DNA from: Muscardinus avellanarius
Taxonomy: Eukaryota; Chordata; Mammalia; Rodentia; Gliridae
Reading direction: 5' to 3'
NCBI GenBank assembly: GCA_963383645.1
Contig: OY726561.1
Location: 23,826,795-23,890,794 of the forward strand
DNA length: 64,000 nt
The position numbers were made by a program, and so were the translations under genes. Under the pieces are notes generated by a model that ran no database searches, was not told where the DNA came from, and worked only from the letters and a program-made list of their open reading frames with translations. Positions 10,095 to 20,479 of the stretch are shown in pieces. The first letter of the stretch is position 1. Each line of letters begins with the position of its first letter.

Positions 10095-11825
10095 CTTTAT
10101 GTACATAAGGGATATGAAGCCACATATTTATCACATTAAATCAGCAGCTTAAAATGTTTAAGCTTAATGAAAAAGGCATTTCCCAAAGCTAGCTCCTCTT
10201 ACTGAAGTTACCAAAAATGTGAATGCTTAAAGAAAATTAAAAGGGTCTCCTCCATTGTCTGGAGTCCCTCTGGTATTCCAAAGGGTTATTTTAGTAAAAC
10301 ACAAATAATAAGAAAGTTTTAAATAAAAGCCTATTGCTGATTTGGACAAATTTTTAGTGATCTTAATGGAAGATCAAATGAGCATAGCACTCCCTGAAGC
10401 CATAGGTGATCCTGAGCAAGCCCGTAACTCTCCTCACTACTGTAAGGCTGATAGAGGATAAAAAGCTGCAGAAGAAAAACCTGGAGCTCATAGAGGTTTA
10501 ATAAAAGAAGCTGTCTCCATAACCTAAAAACTCAAGGTGAAGTAGCAGGTACTGTTGTAGAAAGCTGTAGTGATTTATTTAGCCAGAAGAACCAGCTAAG
10601 ATAATATATGAATGTCAGTACACTGAAAAATAGAATTTCAATGTTGATGTAACTGTTTTATGTAAGAAAGAGAAGTCATCAAAGAATTCCATAGCTGGAG
10701 AGAAGTCAGTGCCTGGCTCCAAAGCTTCAAAGGACAGGTTAATTTTAATGTCAGGCTGGTGAGTTTAAGTTGAAGCCAATGCTCATTCACTCTTCCCAAA
10801 TCCTAGAATTCTAAAGAATTACACTATGACTACTCTTGATCATGCTTTATAAATAAAGCAAGTATATTTAGATTACCACACTTCAGTCCAAAACATGCTT
10901 TAATGAATACTTTAAGTCTAATGTTGGTAGCTACTGCTAGGGTAAAAAAGAAATTATCTCCTTCAAAATATTTCTGCTTCCCCGACAATGCACTCAGTTA
11001 CCCAAGAGATCTGTCAGAGACAGACAATGAGATTAATGATGTTTTCACTCTGACTAGCATAAGGTTCATTCTGTAGTCTCTGAACCAAAGTATAATTTTA
11101 ACTATCAAATCTTATTATTCGAGAAGTGTACTTCATGAAGTTGTAGCTTCCATAGATAGCGATTCCTCTGATGGATCAGGGTAAAGTATATAAAAAGTTG
11201 TAAAGGACCGAAGATCACTGTACCATTAAGACTATCTCTGATTCCTAAAAAGAAGTCAAAATTCAACTATAAATAAGAGTTTGGAATAAGTTGACTTCCA
11301 ACTTCATGGGTGACCATGAAATGTTGAAGACGTGAGTAGAGAAAGTTAACCATGGACATGACAAAAACAGGAATAGAATTAGAAATGGAGCCTGAATATG
11401 TGTTGGAATTGTGGCAGTCTCATAACAGATGAAGAGTTGCTTCTTGAAAGTGAGCAAAGAAATTCCTTATTTTAAAACAATGAAATCTACTTCTGGTGAA
11501 GATATTGTGAATATTGTTGAAGTGGCACCAAAAGATTTAGAATACTACCAAAACTTAGTGGATAAATCCGCAACATTCCAAGAGGAATGCCTCCAATTTG
11601 AAAGAGGTTCTACTGTAAAATCTACTGCAAAATCAAACAGCACTGTAAGCTACACAGAAACTGTTCGTGAAAGAGTCAATGTTTCAGACTTCATTTTTGT
11701 CTTATTTGAAGAAGCTGCCAGTCACCCAAGCCTTCTACAGCCACCACTTTGGTCTGTCTGCATCCATTAAGATGAAGGCAAAACCCTCTACCAGCAAAAG
11801 GATTACAGTGTACTGAAGGCTCCAA
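10095..11825 (+). pseudogene. Tigger1 transposase remnant
   Basis: The segment parallels the Tigger1/TIGD1-type transposase from near its start (CATTAAATCAG near 10130) to its C terminus, but has many stops and indels. In the DDE/D catalytic core the first aspartate codon survives at 10646-10648 (N-V-D context) and the second at 10984-10986 (D-N-A). The third position, 11083-11085, now reads AAC (Asn). The longest open stretch, 11429-11770, encodes the C-terminal tail (E-D-I-V-N-I-V-E, K-D-L-E-Y-Y, F-E-R-G-S-T-V). It cannot make a working enzyme. TIGD1 is the domesticated relative; this copy is still framed by transposon ends, so it is a transposon fossil and not the gene. Confidence 0.9.
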
Positions 11826-11855
11826 TTATTGTTACTATTTTCTAGCAATAAAGTA

Positions 11856-12029
11856 TTTTTTTTTTGCTGTACTGAACTGGAACCCAGGGGCATTCTACCC
11901 CTGAGCTACTCCCCCAGCCCCATTTCTATTCTTTATTTTGAAACAGGATCTCAGTAAGTTGCAAATGGCCTCACTAAGTAGCTGAGGCTGTCTGCAAACC
12001 TTGATCCTCCTGTCTAGGCCTCCCAAATG
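11856..12029 (-). mobile_element. B1-ID SINE in the Tigger1 3' UTR, with TSD
   Basis: Antisense ID unit (GAACCCAGGGGCATTCTACC), linker and B1 unit lacking its 5' end. Direct repeats CTAGCAATAAAGTA (11842-11855) and CTAGCAGTAAAGTA (12030-12043) match at 13 of 14 positions and contain the Tigger1 AATAAA region. Tigger1 sequence resumes after the second repeat. Confidence 0.9.
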
Positions 12030-12349
12030 CTAGCAGTAAAGTAATATTAATCAAGATATATAACTTTTAGACATTATTCTACTGCACATTTAAGACTGTA
12101 GTGTCATATAAGCATAATATTTTTATGCACTAGAATATCAAAACATATTTTATTTACTTTTTGTCTAGAACCAAATATGTAAGATCTCAAAAATATATCT
12201 GCTTATTTTTCCTATGTCTCTTAAGGAGTGTAACATTTGCATCAAGTAGCTAAATATTCCTCTACAAGGATCAATATGAGAAGGTATATAATGGCATTAG
12301 TTAGAATATATCTTTTAAGTATTGCATTTATATTACTGTTGAGTTATTT

Positions 12350-12640
12350 TCTCAGTTATGATCCATTCAATCAACAATATTAATAAATGAATACTATGTA
12401 TCACTTGCCATTCTAGGTACTATGGGTATAGCATTGAACAATAAACAACTAAAAAGGATTCCTCATAGTCAGAAAAATTACATCTCCTGGAGCAGAGAGA
12501 CAGACAGCAGACTGACTGGCAAATTAAAACAACATACAATCTGTCTGATGATAATAAATGTGTGTGGGGGGGGAAAGAATAGGAAGAGGATAGACCCTTA
12601 GTCCTAAGGGTACTGTCACAAAAAGAAAACAAAAATTGAT
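12350..12640 (-). mobile_element. L2 LINE 3' end
   Basis: On the plus strand: TTCAATCAACAATATTAATA, then ATGAATACTATGTATCACTT, CCATTCTAGGTACTATGGGT and GCATTGAACAATAAACAACT. This follows the order of the reverse complement of the L2 3' end (ATTTATTGAGCACCTACTAT, TGCCAGGCACTGTTCTAGG, AGTGAACAA). Ancient element. Confidence 0.75.
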
Positions 12641-13246
12641 AAAGACCTACAGGAGGGATGAAAGATTGAGAAAAAGGCATTCTCGTATGAATTTCACAAA
12701 ACATAAAGGCCCTGATACAGGAACGGACCTAATGGATGAGCTATTGTCCTAAGAATAGTATGTGCGGTCATCAGATATTAGCATAGTCATAAAATGTGCT
12801 TTTTAAAAATTATTTTATACTTATTTATTACAAAACACTTCTAAGAAGTATCACATTATACTAAAAGGATATATAGTCCTGAATATGCCACAATGTTATT
12901 ACAGTTTGAGGCCTGAGACAGCAGGTAACCATATACATTTCTTTGCACAGTCTTCTTTCTCTTTCCTATATGATGGATTCTTGTTTTGTTTTGTTGCATA
13001 TATCATTGTTTTGGAGTGTTTTATCATAAATTCTATAACAATAATACTATTGTTATTAACAATAAAATGCTAATATTGTGATAAAACAAAAATGAGTAAT
13101 TAATATTTCAGACTGGTAAGCACTTCTTATCTAGGAAACCTTCAACATTAAGATATTAACTAACATTTCCTGAGTGAATTGTATATTTTTCACAGTCAAA
13201 ATTTATGAACTTGAATATTAACTCATCCAACAAATTCTTAACAAAC
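12641..13246. other. A+T-rich DNA, no gene recognised
   Basis: Nothing identified; short open frames here have no recognisable motifs. Confidence 0.45.
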
Positions 13247-13254
13247 CACTCTTG

Positions 13255-13460
13255 CCAGGCGTGGTGACGCACGCTTGTAATCCTCGTGCTTGGGAGGCAG
13301 AGACAGGAGGATTGCGCTGGTTCAAAGCCAGCCTCACTGTCTTAAGAGACCCTGTTTCGACATAAAAATATAAAAATAGATCTGGGAGTGTATACCGAAG
13401 GTAGAAGGTTTTCCAGGAACCCCAGTACCACCAAAAAAAACCCAACAACAACAACAACAA
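13255..13460 (+). mobile_element. B1-ID SINE, B-short, with TSD
   Basis: GCCAGGCGTGGTGACGCACG start, 'taagagaccctgtttcg' junction, ID half GATCTGGGAGTGTATACC ending GGAACCCCAGTACCACC, then an A/CAA tail. Direct repeats CACTCTTG at 13247-13254 and 13461-13468. Confidence 0.92.
13440..13460. repeat. (CAA)n tail of the SINE
   Basis: Seven CAA-type units ending at the target duplication; a 3'-tail microsatellite. Confidence 0.85.
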
Positions 13461-13468
13461 CACTCTTG

Positions 13469-14537
13469 ACTCTTGACACTGTGTAACTTTGATGTCTTAG
13501 TTTTAGGAGTTGTAAAACTTTTTCCAGTGTTTTTTCCTTGTTTGCTGAGAGGTAGCCATTATTTTCTGGGAGGACAACTGGTAGTGAGGAGAAGCCCATG
13601 TGTAGGGCAAATGGCATCCTTGCCCAAAAGCTCTAGCTAATCTCTCAAATGGCAGTGGCATCAAATGTGAGGATTTTACATAAGGCCACTTGGGAAGTTT
13701 TCACTGCCCTAGTTAATAATGAAAGAAGAGAATTGCCAGTTAACCAGCAGTTATGATGAAAATTTTATTGTTTTTCTTTTCAGGTAGGAAATTCAGATCC
13801 ATTTTATTATATATCAGTAGAAAACTGCAAGGACAGATATGGAGACTTTGCTACTCCCTAAATATAACTGGTTTACACTGGACTGTAGAATACCTATAGG
13901 CTCCTTATGAAAATGGCATGTGTAATTGCTACAAATATGAATTTTTATAAAGAAGTAAATATGTGTTCTAATTTGGATAAACTATCTAAGAGATAATAAA
14001 TTAAGACTATGCTGATAATTTTTGACAAATGTCATATAGGAAAAGAGACAACAGCTGTTGGAATTAATTATGGTTAACACCAATAACATGTTGGGCAAAT
14101 GTCCTTTTAGATTTGACTGGAATTCTTGTTTAGCATTTTCATGCCAAGGAAACAGTTTATTAAGCCAAGCACTGTATGAGGGCAAGCAAAGAAAAATCTA
14201 GGCAAGTAATTCAGGCTGTTTTAGGTATATATGCATTTACAGTGATTTCAATTTAAAAAATATCAGGTATCAGAAAATTGAATAATATAATCATGAAGTA
14301 TAGTTAGTATGTTTTTGTAGGTATTCATGTAAAAATATCAAGATAAAGCTGGTAATGATAACTTTGACTTCACACGTAATATCTTTTAACTTTAAATTTA
14401 TGAAAATAAAATTCAAGGTCAAGCCTTAATATCATAAAACTATTGCATAAGAACACAGAAATCAGAGGTAGATCTAAAAAAAGTGATAACTATCAAACTA
14501 TGTGTAAGTACTCATGGACTGAACAAGATTAAGTGTT
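13469..14537. other. DNA without recognised genes
   Basis: Includes a slightly G+C-richer patch at about 13470-13770 with no identifiable homology, then A+T-rich sequence. Confidence 0.45.
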
Positions 14538-14552
14538 ATAATCCTTCTATTT

Positions 14553-14776
14553 TTTTTTTTGCTTATTTTTTTTGGTGGTGGTGGTGGTGGTGGTACTGGG
14601 GTTCCTGGAAACCCTGCTACCTCCGGGCTACACTCCCAGACCTATTTTATATTATTTTTTTTATTTGGAAACAGGGTCTCTTAAGCCAGTGAGGCTGACT
14701 TCGAACCTGTGCAATCCTCCTGTCTCCGCCTCTCAAGGGCGGGGATTACAAGCCTGCACCACCACGCCCGCCCAGC
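14553..14776 (-). mobile_element. B1-ID SINE, B-short, with 15-bp TSD
   Basis: Antisense copy starting with a T tract and (GGT)n expansion, then GGGGTTCCTGGAAACCC, CCTCCGGGCTACACTCCCAG and the B1 half ending CACCACGCCCGCCC. Exact 15-bp direct repeats ATAATCCTTCTATTT at 14538-14552 and 14777-14791 frame it. The 88-codon frame across it is a SINE translation. Confidence 0.95.
14572..14593. repeat. (GGT)n expansion inside a SINE
   Basis: About seven GGT units where other copies have only GGTGGTACTGG; expansion of the ACC-rich end of the ID half. Confidence 0.85.
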
Positions 14777-14791
14777 ATAATCCTTCTATTT

Positions 14792-15050
14792 CTGAACCTG
14801 CCCTCACCATCTCTAGGACATATAGTAAATATCTGTAAGTCATATATTTCCTTTGTGACAATATTTATCTATACTCTAGGCAAATGATCAACAGTAAAAA
14901 TGTGAAGTCTTTTCAGGCAGAAGGCCATAGATTAAAATGATTATTTCATAAGATGTGACAAAAATTATCCTTTCTAAAAACATCTAAATATTAAATATTT
15001 CATTTGAGAAAGTGTAACTATAATATTCAATGATTTCTACCTTTGTCAAA
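14792..15050. other. A+T-rich DNA, no gene recognised
   Basis: No feature recognised. Confidence 0.45.
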
Positions 15051-15200
15051 TAATAGTTCACATAATATAATGTAGTAAAATAGATTATTAATTTAACATC
15101 CTTTAAAATACAGAGTTAGGAATAAATAACAGTTCACATAATATAATGTAGTAAAATAGATTATTAATTCTAACAACCTTTAAAATACAGTTAGGAATCC
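15051..15200. repeat. 76-bp tandem duplication
   Basis: Two copies in direct tandem with a 76-bp period: AGTTCACATAATATAATG starts at 15055 and again at 15131. Both continue through TAGTAAAATAGATTATTAAT and CTTTAAAATACAG to GTTAGGAAT. They differ only by a few substitutions and short indels, so the duplication is recent relative to its surroundings. Confidence 0.95.
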
Positions 15201-15970
15201 TAAAGCAGGAGGTTAGAAAATATGTCAAAGTCATCACTTTTAACCCCAGTATTGTTCACAAAGTATAGATTTAATGTCTTGTGTTAACTTCTGTTCATAA
15301 TACAGGCTTTTCTTTGGCAAAAACTCAGTAAATTAAAGTCTTGTTAAACTAAACAAATGATTTATTTAATAATTGATAAGTGTGTAGGAAGAGAATAATA
15401 AGAAATTTCTTGGGTAATTCCAAATATTTAGATCAAAAATGAAATGAAGAAGTGTTGCACTGATATGTCATAAACTGACCTAGCTGGCTTTCTTTCTCTT
15501 TAAAAAAAAAAAATCAAGGGTACTAACCAAATTAAGAGTAATAATTTTCTATCAGAAATGAAAATAGAAATGGGATCCAGACTAGTTGGTTTGATTTAAA
15601 AAAATCACATGACTTGACTGTTTATCATCATCATAGGAAAATAGTAATCAATACATTCTATTATATAAAAGGTTCACTAATCTCCTGGTATTTAAATTAA
15701 TCATATACAAAAGACTAATTTTTAACTTAAAATATTAAAGTAATGATATTAAAATGGTTTTAGAGCTTGGTTCTCTTTCAATCTTAAATCAAATGTAAAC
15801 CAGTATAAAATGGTTTCATGAAATACATGCCAGATATAAATCAAACATAATATTCTTTATCATTATTTTATAGGCTTACCTGTCAGTAGTATTATCCAAG
15901 GCAGAAGCAGTGGTGGTCAGTATGACAAGGATGATGGGTGGTGGTTCATTTCATTGAGAATGCCCCAGTC
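15201..15970. other. A+T-rich DNA, no gene recognised
   Basis: No gene, repeat family or RNA recognised. Confidence 0.45.
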
Positions 15971-15979
15971 ATTGTAGGT

Positions 15980-16110
15980 TGGAAGGGAAGGACAGAGTGA
16001 ATGAAGGAGGCAGGGATAAGGGGAAGGGTGAGGTGAAGGGAGGAAAGAAGAAAAGGAAGAAAAGGAATAAAGAGAGAAAGAGAAGAGAGAGGAGAAAGAA
16101 AGGGAAAAGA
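15980..16110. repeat. Long polypurine (GA-rich) tract
   Basis: About 130 bases that are almost all purine on the plus strand, with few interruptions and no fixed repeat unit. Such tracts can form intramolecular triplexes. The 63-codon Lys/Arg/Glu-rich frame across it is a composition artefact. Confidence 0.9.
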
Positions 16111-16450
16111 ACATACGTTAACAACACAGCCTTACTTTTTACACAAAAAGTTTTTCACAAAAATTCATAGAGTAAATGGATTCCTTTCAGTATCTGAACT
16201 TTAGACATATGTAGTTTATGATAAGAAATTCTGATAAATTCTGACAAATATGAAGTAAAATAATAAAAAACAGTTCCAGAGTTCACTCATGCTTATATGT
16301 AATTGCTCGTGAAAAATAGTAAGCATTTCAGAGGTGTTCAGTAATCCCAATAAATGGGTAGGTCTAAAATTATTTGTTATAATCCAGGGAAGTATGTAAC
16401 TAAAATGCTAGCAATTCTATAAAGTTATTTAGAAACATTATGAATAAATA
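16111..16450. other. A+T-rich DNA, no gene recognised
   Basis: No feature recognised. Confidence 0.45.
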
Positions 16451-16456
16451 TATTTT

Positions 16457-16522
16457 GTATTCGATATTGAATACAGAAGCATTCTACCTCTAAGCTGCAC
16501 ACACAATCCTATTTTATCTCAT
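16457..16522 (-). mobile_element. ID unit of a broken SINE
   Basis: Antisense ID half only (GAATACAGAAGCATTCTACC, then CTGCACACACAATCC), followed by the start of a linker. First of four same-strand SINE pieces. Confidence 0.7.
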
Positions 16523-16525
16523 TTT

Positions 16526-16599
16526 ATATAATAATAATAATAATAATAATTATTATTATTATTATTATTATTATTGTTGTTGTTGTTGTTGTTGTTGTA
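16526..16599. repeat. (AAT)n-(ATT)n-(GTT)n compound array
   Basis: About eight ATA/AAT units meet about eight TTA/ATT units, making a near-perfect inverted repeat, then change abruptly into about eight GTT units that run to the end of the next SINE. Confidence 0.95.
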
Positions 16600-17008
16600 C
16601 TGGGCATAGAACCCAAGGGCATTCTACCTCTGAGCTACACCCCCAGCTTTATTATTATTATTATTTTTGTGTGTGGCAATGGGGGTGGAACCCAGGGGCT
16701 TTCTACCTCCAGGCTATACTCCCAGACCTATTTTATATTTTATTTAGAAACAGGGTCTCACTAAGTTGTTGAGAGCCTCACTAAGTAGCTGAGGCTGGCT
16801 TCGAACCTGTGCAATCTTCCTGTCTCAGCCTCCCATACAAGGGTGCGCCACCATGTCTGGCTCTATTTTTTAATCTTTATTTTGAAACAGGATCTTGCTA
16901 TGTTGTTAAGGGATTCAATAAGTCGCTGAGGCTGGCTGCAAACTTAAGATCCTCTTGTCTCAACCTCCCAAGTACTAGGATCAGAGGCATGTACCACCAC
17001 ATCTGGCA
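16597..17008 (-). mobile_element. B1-ID SINE, type A, interrupted by another SINE
   Basis: The antisense ID half is at 16597-16650 (GTACTGGGCATAGAACCCAA, GAGCTACACCCCCAGC). The matching linker and B1 half resume at about 16862-17008 (TTTATTTTGAAACAGGATCT to CCACCACATCTGGC). A B-long copy fills the gap, so the two pieces are one older element. Confidence 0.88.
16668..16861 (-). mobile_element. B1-ID SINE, B-long, nested in a type A copy
   Basis: GGCAATGGGGGTGGAACCC, CCTCCAGGCTATACTCCCAG, GGAAACAGGG-like junction and the long B1 segment with CTAAGTTGTTGAGAGCC. It ends CGCCACCATGTCTGGC at the resumption of the outer element. Confidence 0.9.
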
Positions 17009-17023
17009 AATATGACTTTTTTT

Positions 17024-17200
17024 AAGGATACTGGGTATGGAACCCAGGGTTATTTTACCTCTGAGAAATACAACCAGCCCTATTTTTAATTTTTATTCTT
17101 TATTTTGAAACAAGTCTCACTGAGTTGCAGAGGGCCTCACTAAGTAGCTTAGGCTTGTCCACAAACCTCGATCCTCCTGTCACAGCCTCCCAAATGCTTA
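17024..17200 (-). mobile_element. B1-ID SINE, type A, truncated
   Basis: Antisense ID half (GATACTGGGTATGGAACCC), linker, and B1 up to CTCCCAAATGCTT; the B1 5' end is missing. Last of four same-strand pieces in about 750 bp. Confidence 0.85.
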
Positions 17201-17414
17201 ATTTTGAAGTTAGAGATATATATGAGAGCTGAAACCTTTAAGTAAACACAGAATTGATGTATAGAAAGTAGTTATAGTGATTACAAAGAAAAAAAGTATA
17301 TAGGGTTTAAAATTTATTTATTTGTGGTTTATAAGACACTAATAATAAATTAGAAAATGCAGGGATCCCAAAATGATTTGCATCTAAGTTTCTGCTAATA
17401 ATAAAGGTAATTAG

Positions 17415-17576
17415 TGTTTGGGAGGCTGAGACAGGAGGATCACACAGGTTCAAAGCCAGCCTCAGCTACTTAGTGAGGCTCTCAGCAACTTAGTGAGACC
17501 CTGTTTCCAAATAAAGTTTAAAATAGGTCTGGGAGTATAGCCCAGAGGTAGAAAGGCCCCTGGGTTCCACCCTCAG

Positions 17577-17577
<1 letters not shown>
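17415..17577 (+). mobile_element. B1-ID SINE, B-long, 5' truncated
   Basis: Starts inside the B1 half (GTGTTTGGGAGGCTGAGACA) and ends in the B-long ID half, AATAGGTCTGGGAGTATAGC and CTGGGTTCCACCCTCAGTCA, running directly into a CA array. Confidence 0.9.

Positions 17578-17610
<33 letters not shown>
17578..17610. repeat. (CA)n microsatellite at a SINE tail
   Basis: Perfect CA array starting at the 3' end of the preceding SINE. Confidence 0.97.
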
Positions 17611-17613
<3 letters not shown>

Positions 17614-17649
17614 TAAAGGTCATTTATTTTTAAATATTTTTTATTTATT

Positions 17650-17876
17650 TATTGGCACTGGGTATTGAACCCTGGGGCAATCTACCTCTGAGCTATACCC
17701 TCAGCCCTTTATGTACATATACATTTTTCCCAAACCATGGTCTCTCTAAGTTGCTAAGAGTCTTCCTAAGTTACCATGAACTGATCTCTAACCTACATTT
17801 CTTTTTTTTTTTTTTTTTGAGTCTCCTAAATACTGAAGCACTGGGATTATGAGTGTGTGCCAAAATGCCTGGATAA
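17650..17876 (-). mobile_element. B1-ID SINE, type A, with internal T tract
   Basis: Antisense ID half (GGCACTGGGTATTGAACCC), linker, then B1 interrupted by about 18 T near 17802-17818 before GAGTCTCCTAAATACTG and GTGTGTGCCAAAATGCCTGG. The T tract may mark a further small insertion. Confidence 0.8.
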
Positions 17877-17969
17877 CAATGATGTCTTAAAAAAAACAGT
17901 TGTATGAGTGATAACATTAACTTCTTTTTAACTTTCACAATAGCTGCTATAACAGACATATATTCAAAT

Positions 17970-17987
17970 TCTTTCTCTCTCTCTCAA

Positions 17988-18050
<63 letters not shown>
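17970..18050. repeat. (CT)n microsatellite
   Basis: About 80 bp of CT dinucleotides with few interruptions near the left end. The Ser/Leu-rich frame across it is an artefact. Confidence 0.97.
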
Positions 18051-18052
<2 letters not shown>

Positions 18053-18067
18053 ATGGTTCACACCGTA

Positions 18068-18085
18068 TTCCCAGAATGCATTGAG
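18068..18085 (+). promoter_or_regulatory. ZNF143/STAF-like motif
   Basis: TTCCCAGAATGCATTGAG matches the STAF/ZNF143 consensus YWCCCRNMATSCMYYRCR at 17 of 18 positions (checked by eye). It lies just right of the CT array. A single motif without conservation or chromatin data is weak evidence of function; the core TTCCCAGAA also fits STAT factors. Confidence 0.3.
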
Positions 18086-18089
18086 ATTG

Positions 18090-18545
18090 ATTTTGCCAAT
18101 AAGTATCCAAACATTTTAAATAAATAGTCATTAATATTGAACACAGCAGTAGACTTTTCCACTTAGTTCATTTTTTGGTTGCAATAGATAACAATGTCTG
18201 GAGATTTTAATTTTTACTGCTTGCTGTGGTTTCTTCTTTTATTTTTATTCTTTATCATTCTATCAATAAACTCTTCCATAATTTTTAATCACAAATAACT
18301 ATTATAGCAATGATCTAATATCATAAGTATGATTATGTACATAAGCCATATTACATAACATAATTGTTTTGACAAAACTAATTTTTCATAATTTTATGAT
18401 TGTATGTAACATAAAAAATAAAATCTGTAATGTGTTCATTTAGTAAAATACAATACAAAAATAATAAAAACCTATTTATTTAATATATAAAATTGTAAAC
18501 GTTTCTTATGGAAAGTAAAATTCTAAAACACACAATTTAAAATAT
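18090..18545. other. A+T-rich DNA, no gene recognised
   Basis: Very A+T-rich; no repeat family or gene recognised. Confidence 0.45.
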
Positions 18546-18548
18546 TTT

Positions 18549-18752
18549 GAGGGTTATAATAGGGCTTATACCCAGGAGCATTCGACCTTAGAGCTACACC
18601 CCTACCTATTTGCTTATTTATTTTACTTTTTTACAGAATCTCTCTAAATCTCTGAGGGTCTTCCTAGGTGACTACAGCCATCCTCAAACCTGAGACCCTC
18701 CTGTGGCCACCTTAATACTGGGATCAGAGGCCTCTGTCACCATGATCAGATT
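18549..18752 (-). mobile_element. B1-ID SINE, type A, old
   Basis: Antisense ID half (CCCAGGAGCATTCGACC, GAGCTACACCCCTACC), linker and diverged B1 half ending near CACCATGATCAG. Confidence 0.75.
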
Positions 18753-18754
18753 TA

Positions 18755-19058
18755 AAACATTCTTGCATAAAAACGATCTTAAACATGTTAATATTGTCTT
18801 CCTCTAAATATTTTACTTATATTGTGTTTCAATATTCTGTTACATAGGCCAATACATTTATATGTTCATAACAAATCAGGATTTGATATTTTTCTAAAAG
18901 GCAACAAGTTGTTAGAAATCTAAATTAGCAAATAAATGTGAGAGACAGATGGTTAATAATGAATTTCAATTGTGATTATCCATCATTATGAAGGATATTT
19001 AAGTTATATAGATATATGTTTATAGTGACATTCTCATTTGTCATTACTTAGAGCTACA
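18755..19058. other. A+T-rich DNA, no gene recognised
   Basis: No feature recognised. Confidence 0.45.
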
Positions 19059-19059
19059 A

Positions 19060-19175
19060 AGCTGGGTATGATGGCATACACCAATAGTCCCAGCTAATAG
19101 GGAAGACAGGGCAGAAGTGGAACCGAAACCCATCCTGGGCAACAAAGGAAGACCCCACCTCAAAAAGAAATGAAC
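19060..19175 (+). mobile_element. B1-like monomer without ID half
   Basis: GCTGGGTATGATGGCATACA, then AGTCCCAGCTAATAGGGAAG and GGGCAACAAAGGAAGACCCC, followed by an A-rich end. This resembles an old free B1/7SL monomer more than the composite SINEs. Confidence 0.7.
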
Positions 19176-20478
19176 ATAAATAGGTACCATTGCAGAACTT
19201 TCTCTAAAATAAACTTGAATAATAATGTTTATTGTAATAAATTGGAAATGGCACTGATGTTATTAATACAGACTTATATGATAGATTTTATCTACGAGTC
19301 CATGTCAAATGATTCAGAAAATTCAATAGGGTAATAAAAATAGCCTCATTCTTCAAAATCAAATAGTTCTCAAGTGTTATCTCTTCGCTGAGAGAACCCA
19401 GATTTTCACAACGAGTTCACAGCTATTCAAAGCTCTTTTTTTTAGAAAACCACACAGTGGCTAAACACATTTCATGTCTCTAAACCTTAACAGAACAGTA
19501 ACTCTTAAATACATCTGTTTTAAACCAGATTTTCTGAAGAGAATTAGTCTTTGGGGGGACAAGAAGGAAAAATCAAACATTATAACAAATAAAGATAAAT
19601 AAAATAAAGCAAGTATTATATGGAAATGTCAGACTACTCTATTTTAGAAATCAGCCTAGAAATAATATGACTATCTCCCAGATAGGTATTTCTTTGTCAG
19701 TAAAGATCACTATCTCTAGATTGCACTTCAAAAATTCCTTCTTCCCATATTTTTGAACCAACATACTATTAACACTCCAAGCTGAAACACTGAGTCGTCG
19801 TTTATTCTAGTTTTCCAGTAGACACAATAACTGAACCTTTTGCAGGTCCTAGGTGCACTCATTATAGGTCCCAAAGCAAATGATCAATATATACTCTTCT
19901 TGCCGCCTTTCATACGACCACCTCAGCCTGGGTTATTGAATCTAAATCTCTTCTGGTTTTTCAATATATATCTTATTCTTAAGCTCTTTATTTCTGTGCT
20001 AGCAAATCTCTTCTCTCTCTCATAAATACATATGTATGTATATGTATATATGTGTTTATGTGTATTATATGTTATGTATATATTTATGTTATATATTTAT
20101 TTATATATAACACATATATGTTATTGTTCTGCATTAAACCATCCAATTTCTTTTCAATTAAGAGAAGGTGAAGAAAGAGGATAATAGAGAGGGGAAGGGA
20201 AAATCAAAAGAAACTTTAATGCTCCAACTTGCAAGAACCTGTCTAATGTCATTATAAAATTTCCCATTCTATCCTGAACATACTTTTTCCTATGAGCCAT
20301 TAAGCCCTTCTTTGATTATAGTACTATATACTTTCTCACTTCAAAGAAAACTGTCTCAGCTTTTGCTGTAGGTACCTCAGATCATTCTAAATCTTATTTT
20401 TTTTCAGGTCAAAATGTTTCCTCAATCATATGTACCCTGGCCTTTCCATTTAAAGGAGAAATTCTTTTCTCATATTAT
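19176..20478. other. DNA without recognised genes
   Basis: Contains a TATG/TATA-rich stretch at about 20025-20120; otherwise I recognise nothing. Confidence 0.45.
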
Positions 20479-20479
20479 A

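Larger units (their letters stand above)
9429..12201 (+). mobile_element. Complete, decayed Tigger1 (Tc1/mariner-type) DNA transposon
   Basis: The left end CAGATGTACCTCATTT at 9429 and the right end, which read inward on the minus strand starts CAGATATATTTTTGAG, are degraded versions of the same terminal inverted repeat. Between them lie a Tigger1-type 5' UTR (TTTCAAAACTCACTATTACC, 'gtgaacagtgattcttgatg'), a transposase-derived segment and a 3' UTR with AGCAATAAAGTATTT and 'agacattattctactgcaca'. Two SINEs (about 9877-10072 and 11856-12029) interrupt it; without them the length is close to the roughly 2.4 kb known for Tigger1. The TA target duplication is no longer visible. Confidence 0.9.

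Noticed and set aside
11429..11770. 113-codon open frame resembling a TIGD1 C terminus, possible domesticated gene
   Set aside because: The upstream transposase sequence is full of stops and the copy is still bounded by Tigger1 ends, so it is a fossil.
15917..16170. Basic Lys/Arg/Glu-rich frame and its Ser/Phe-rich mirror
   Set aside because: Produced by the polypurine tract; no independent support.
17904..18119. Ser/Leu repeat frame
   Set aside because: CT microsatellite.
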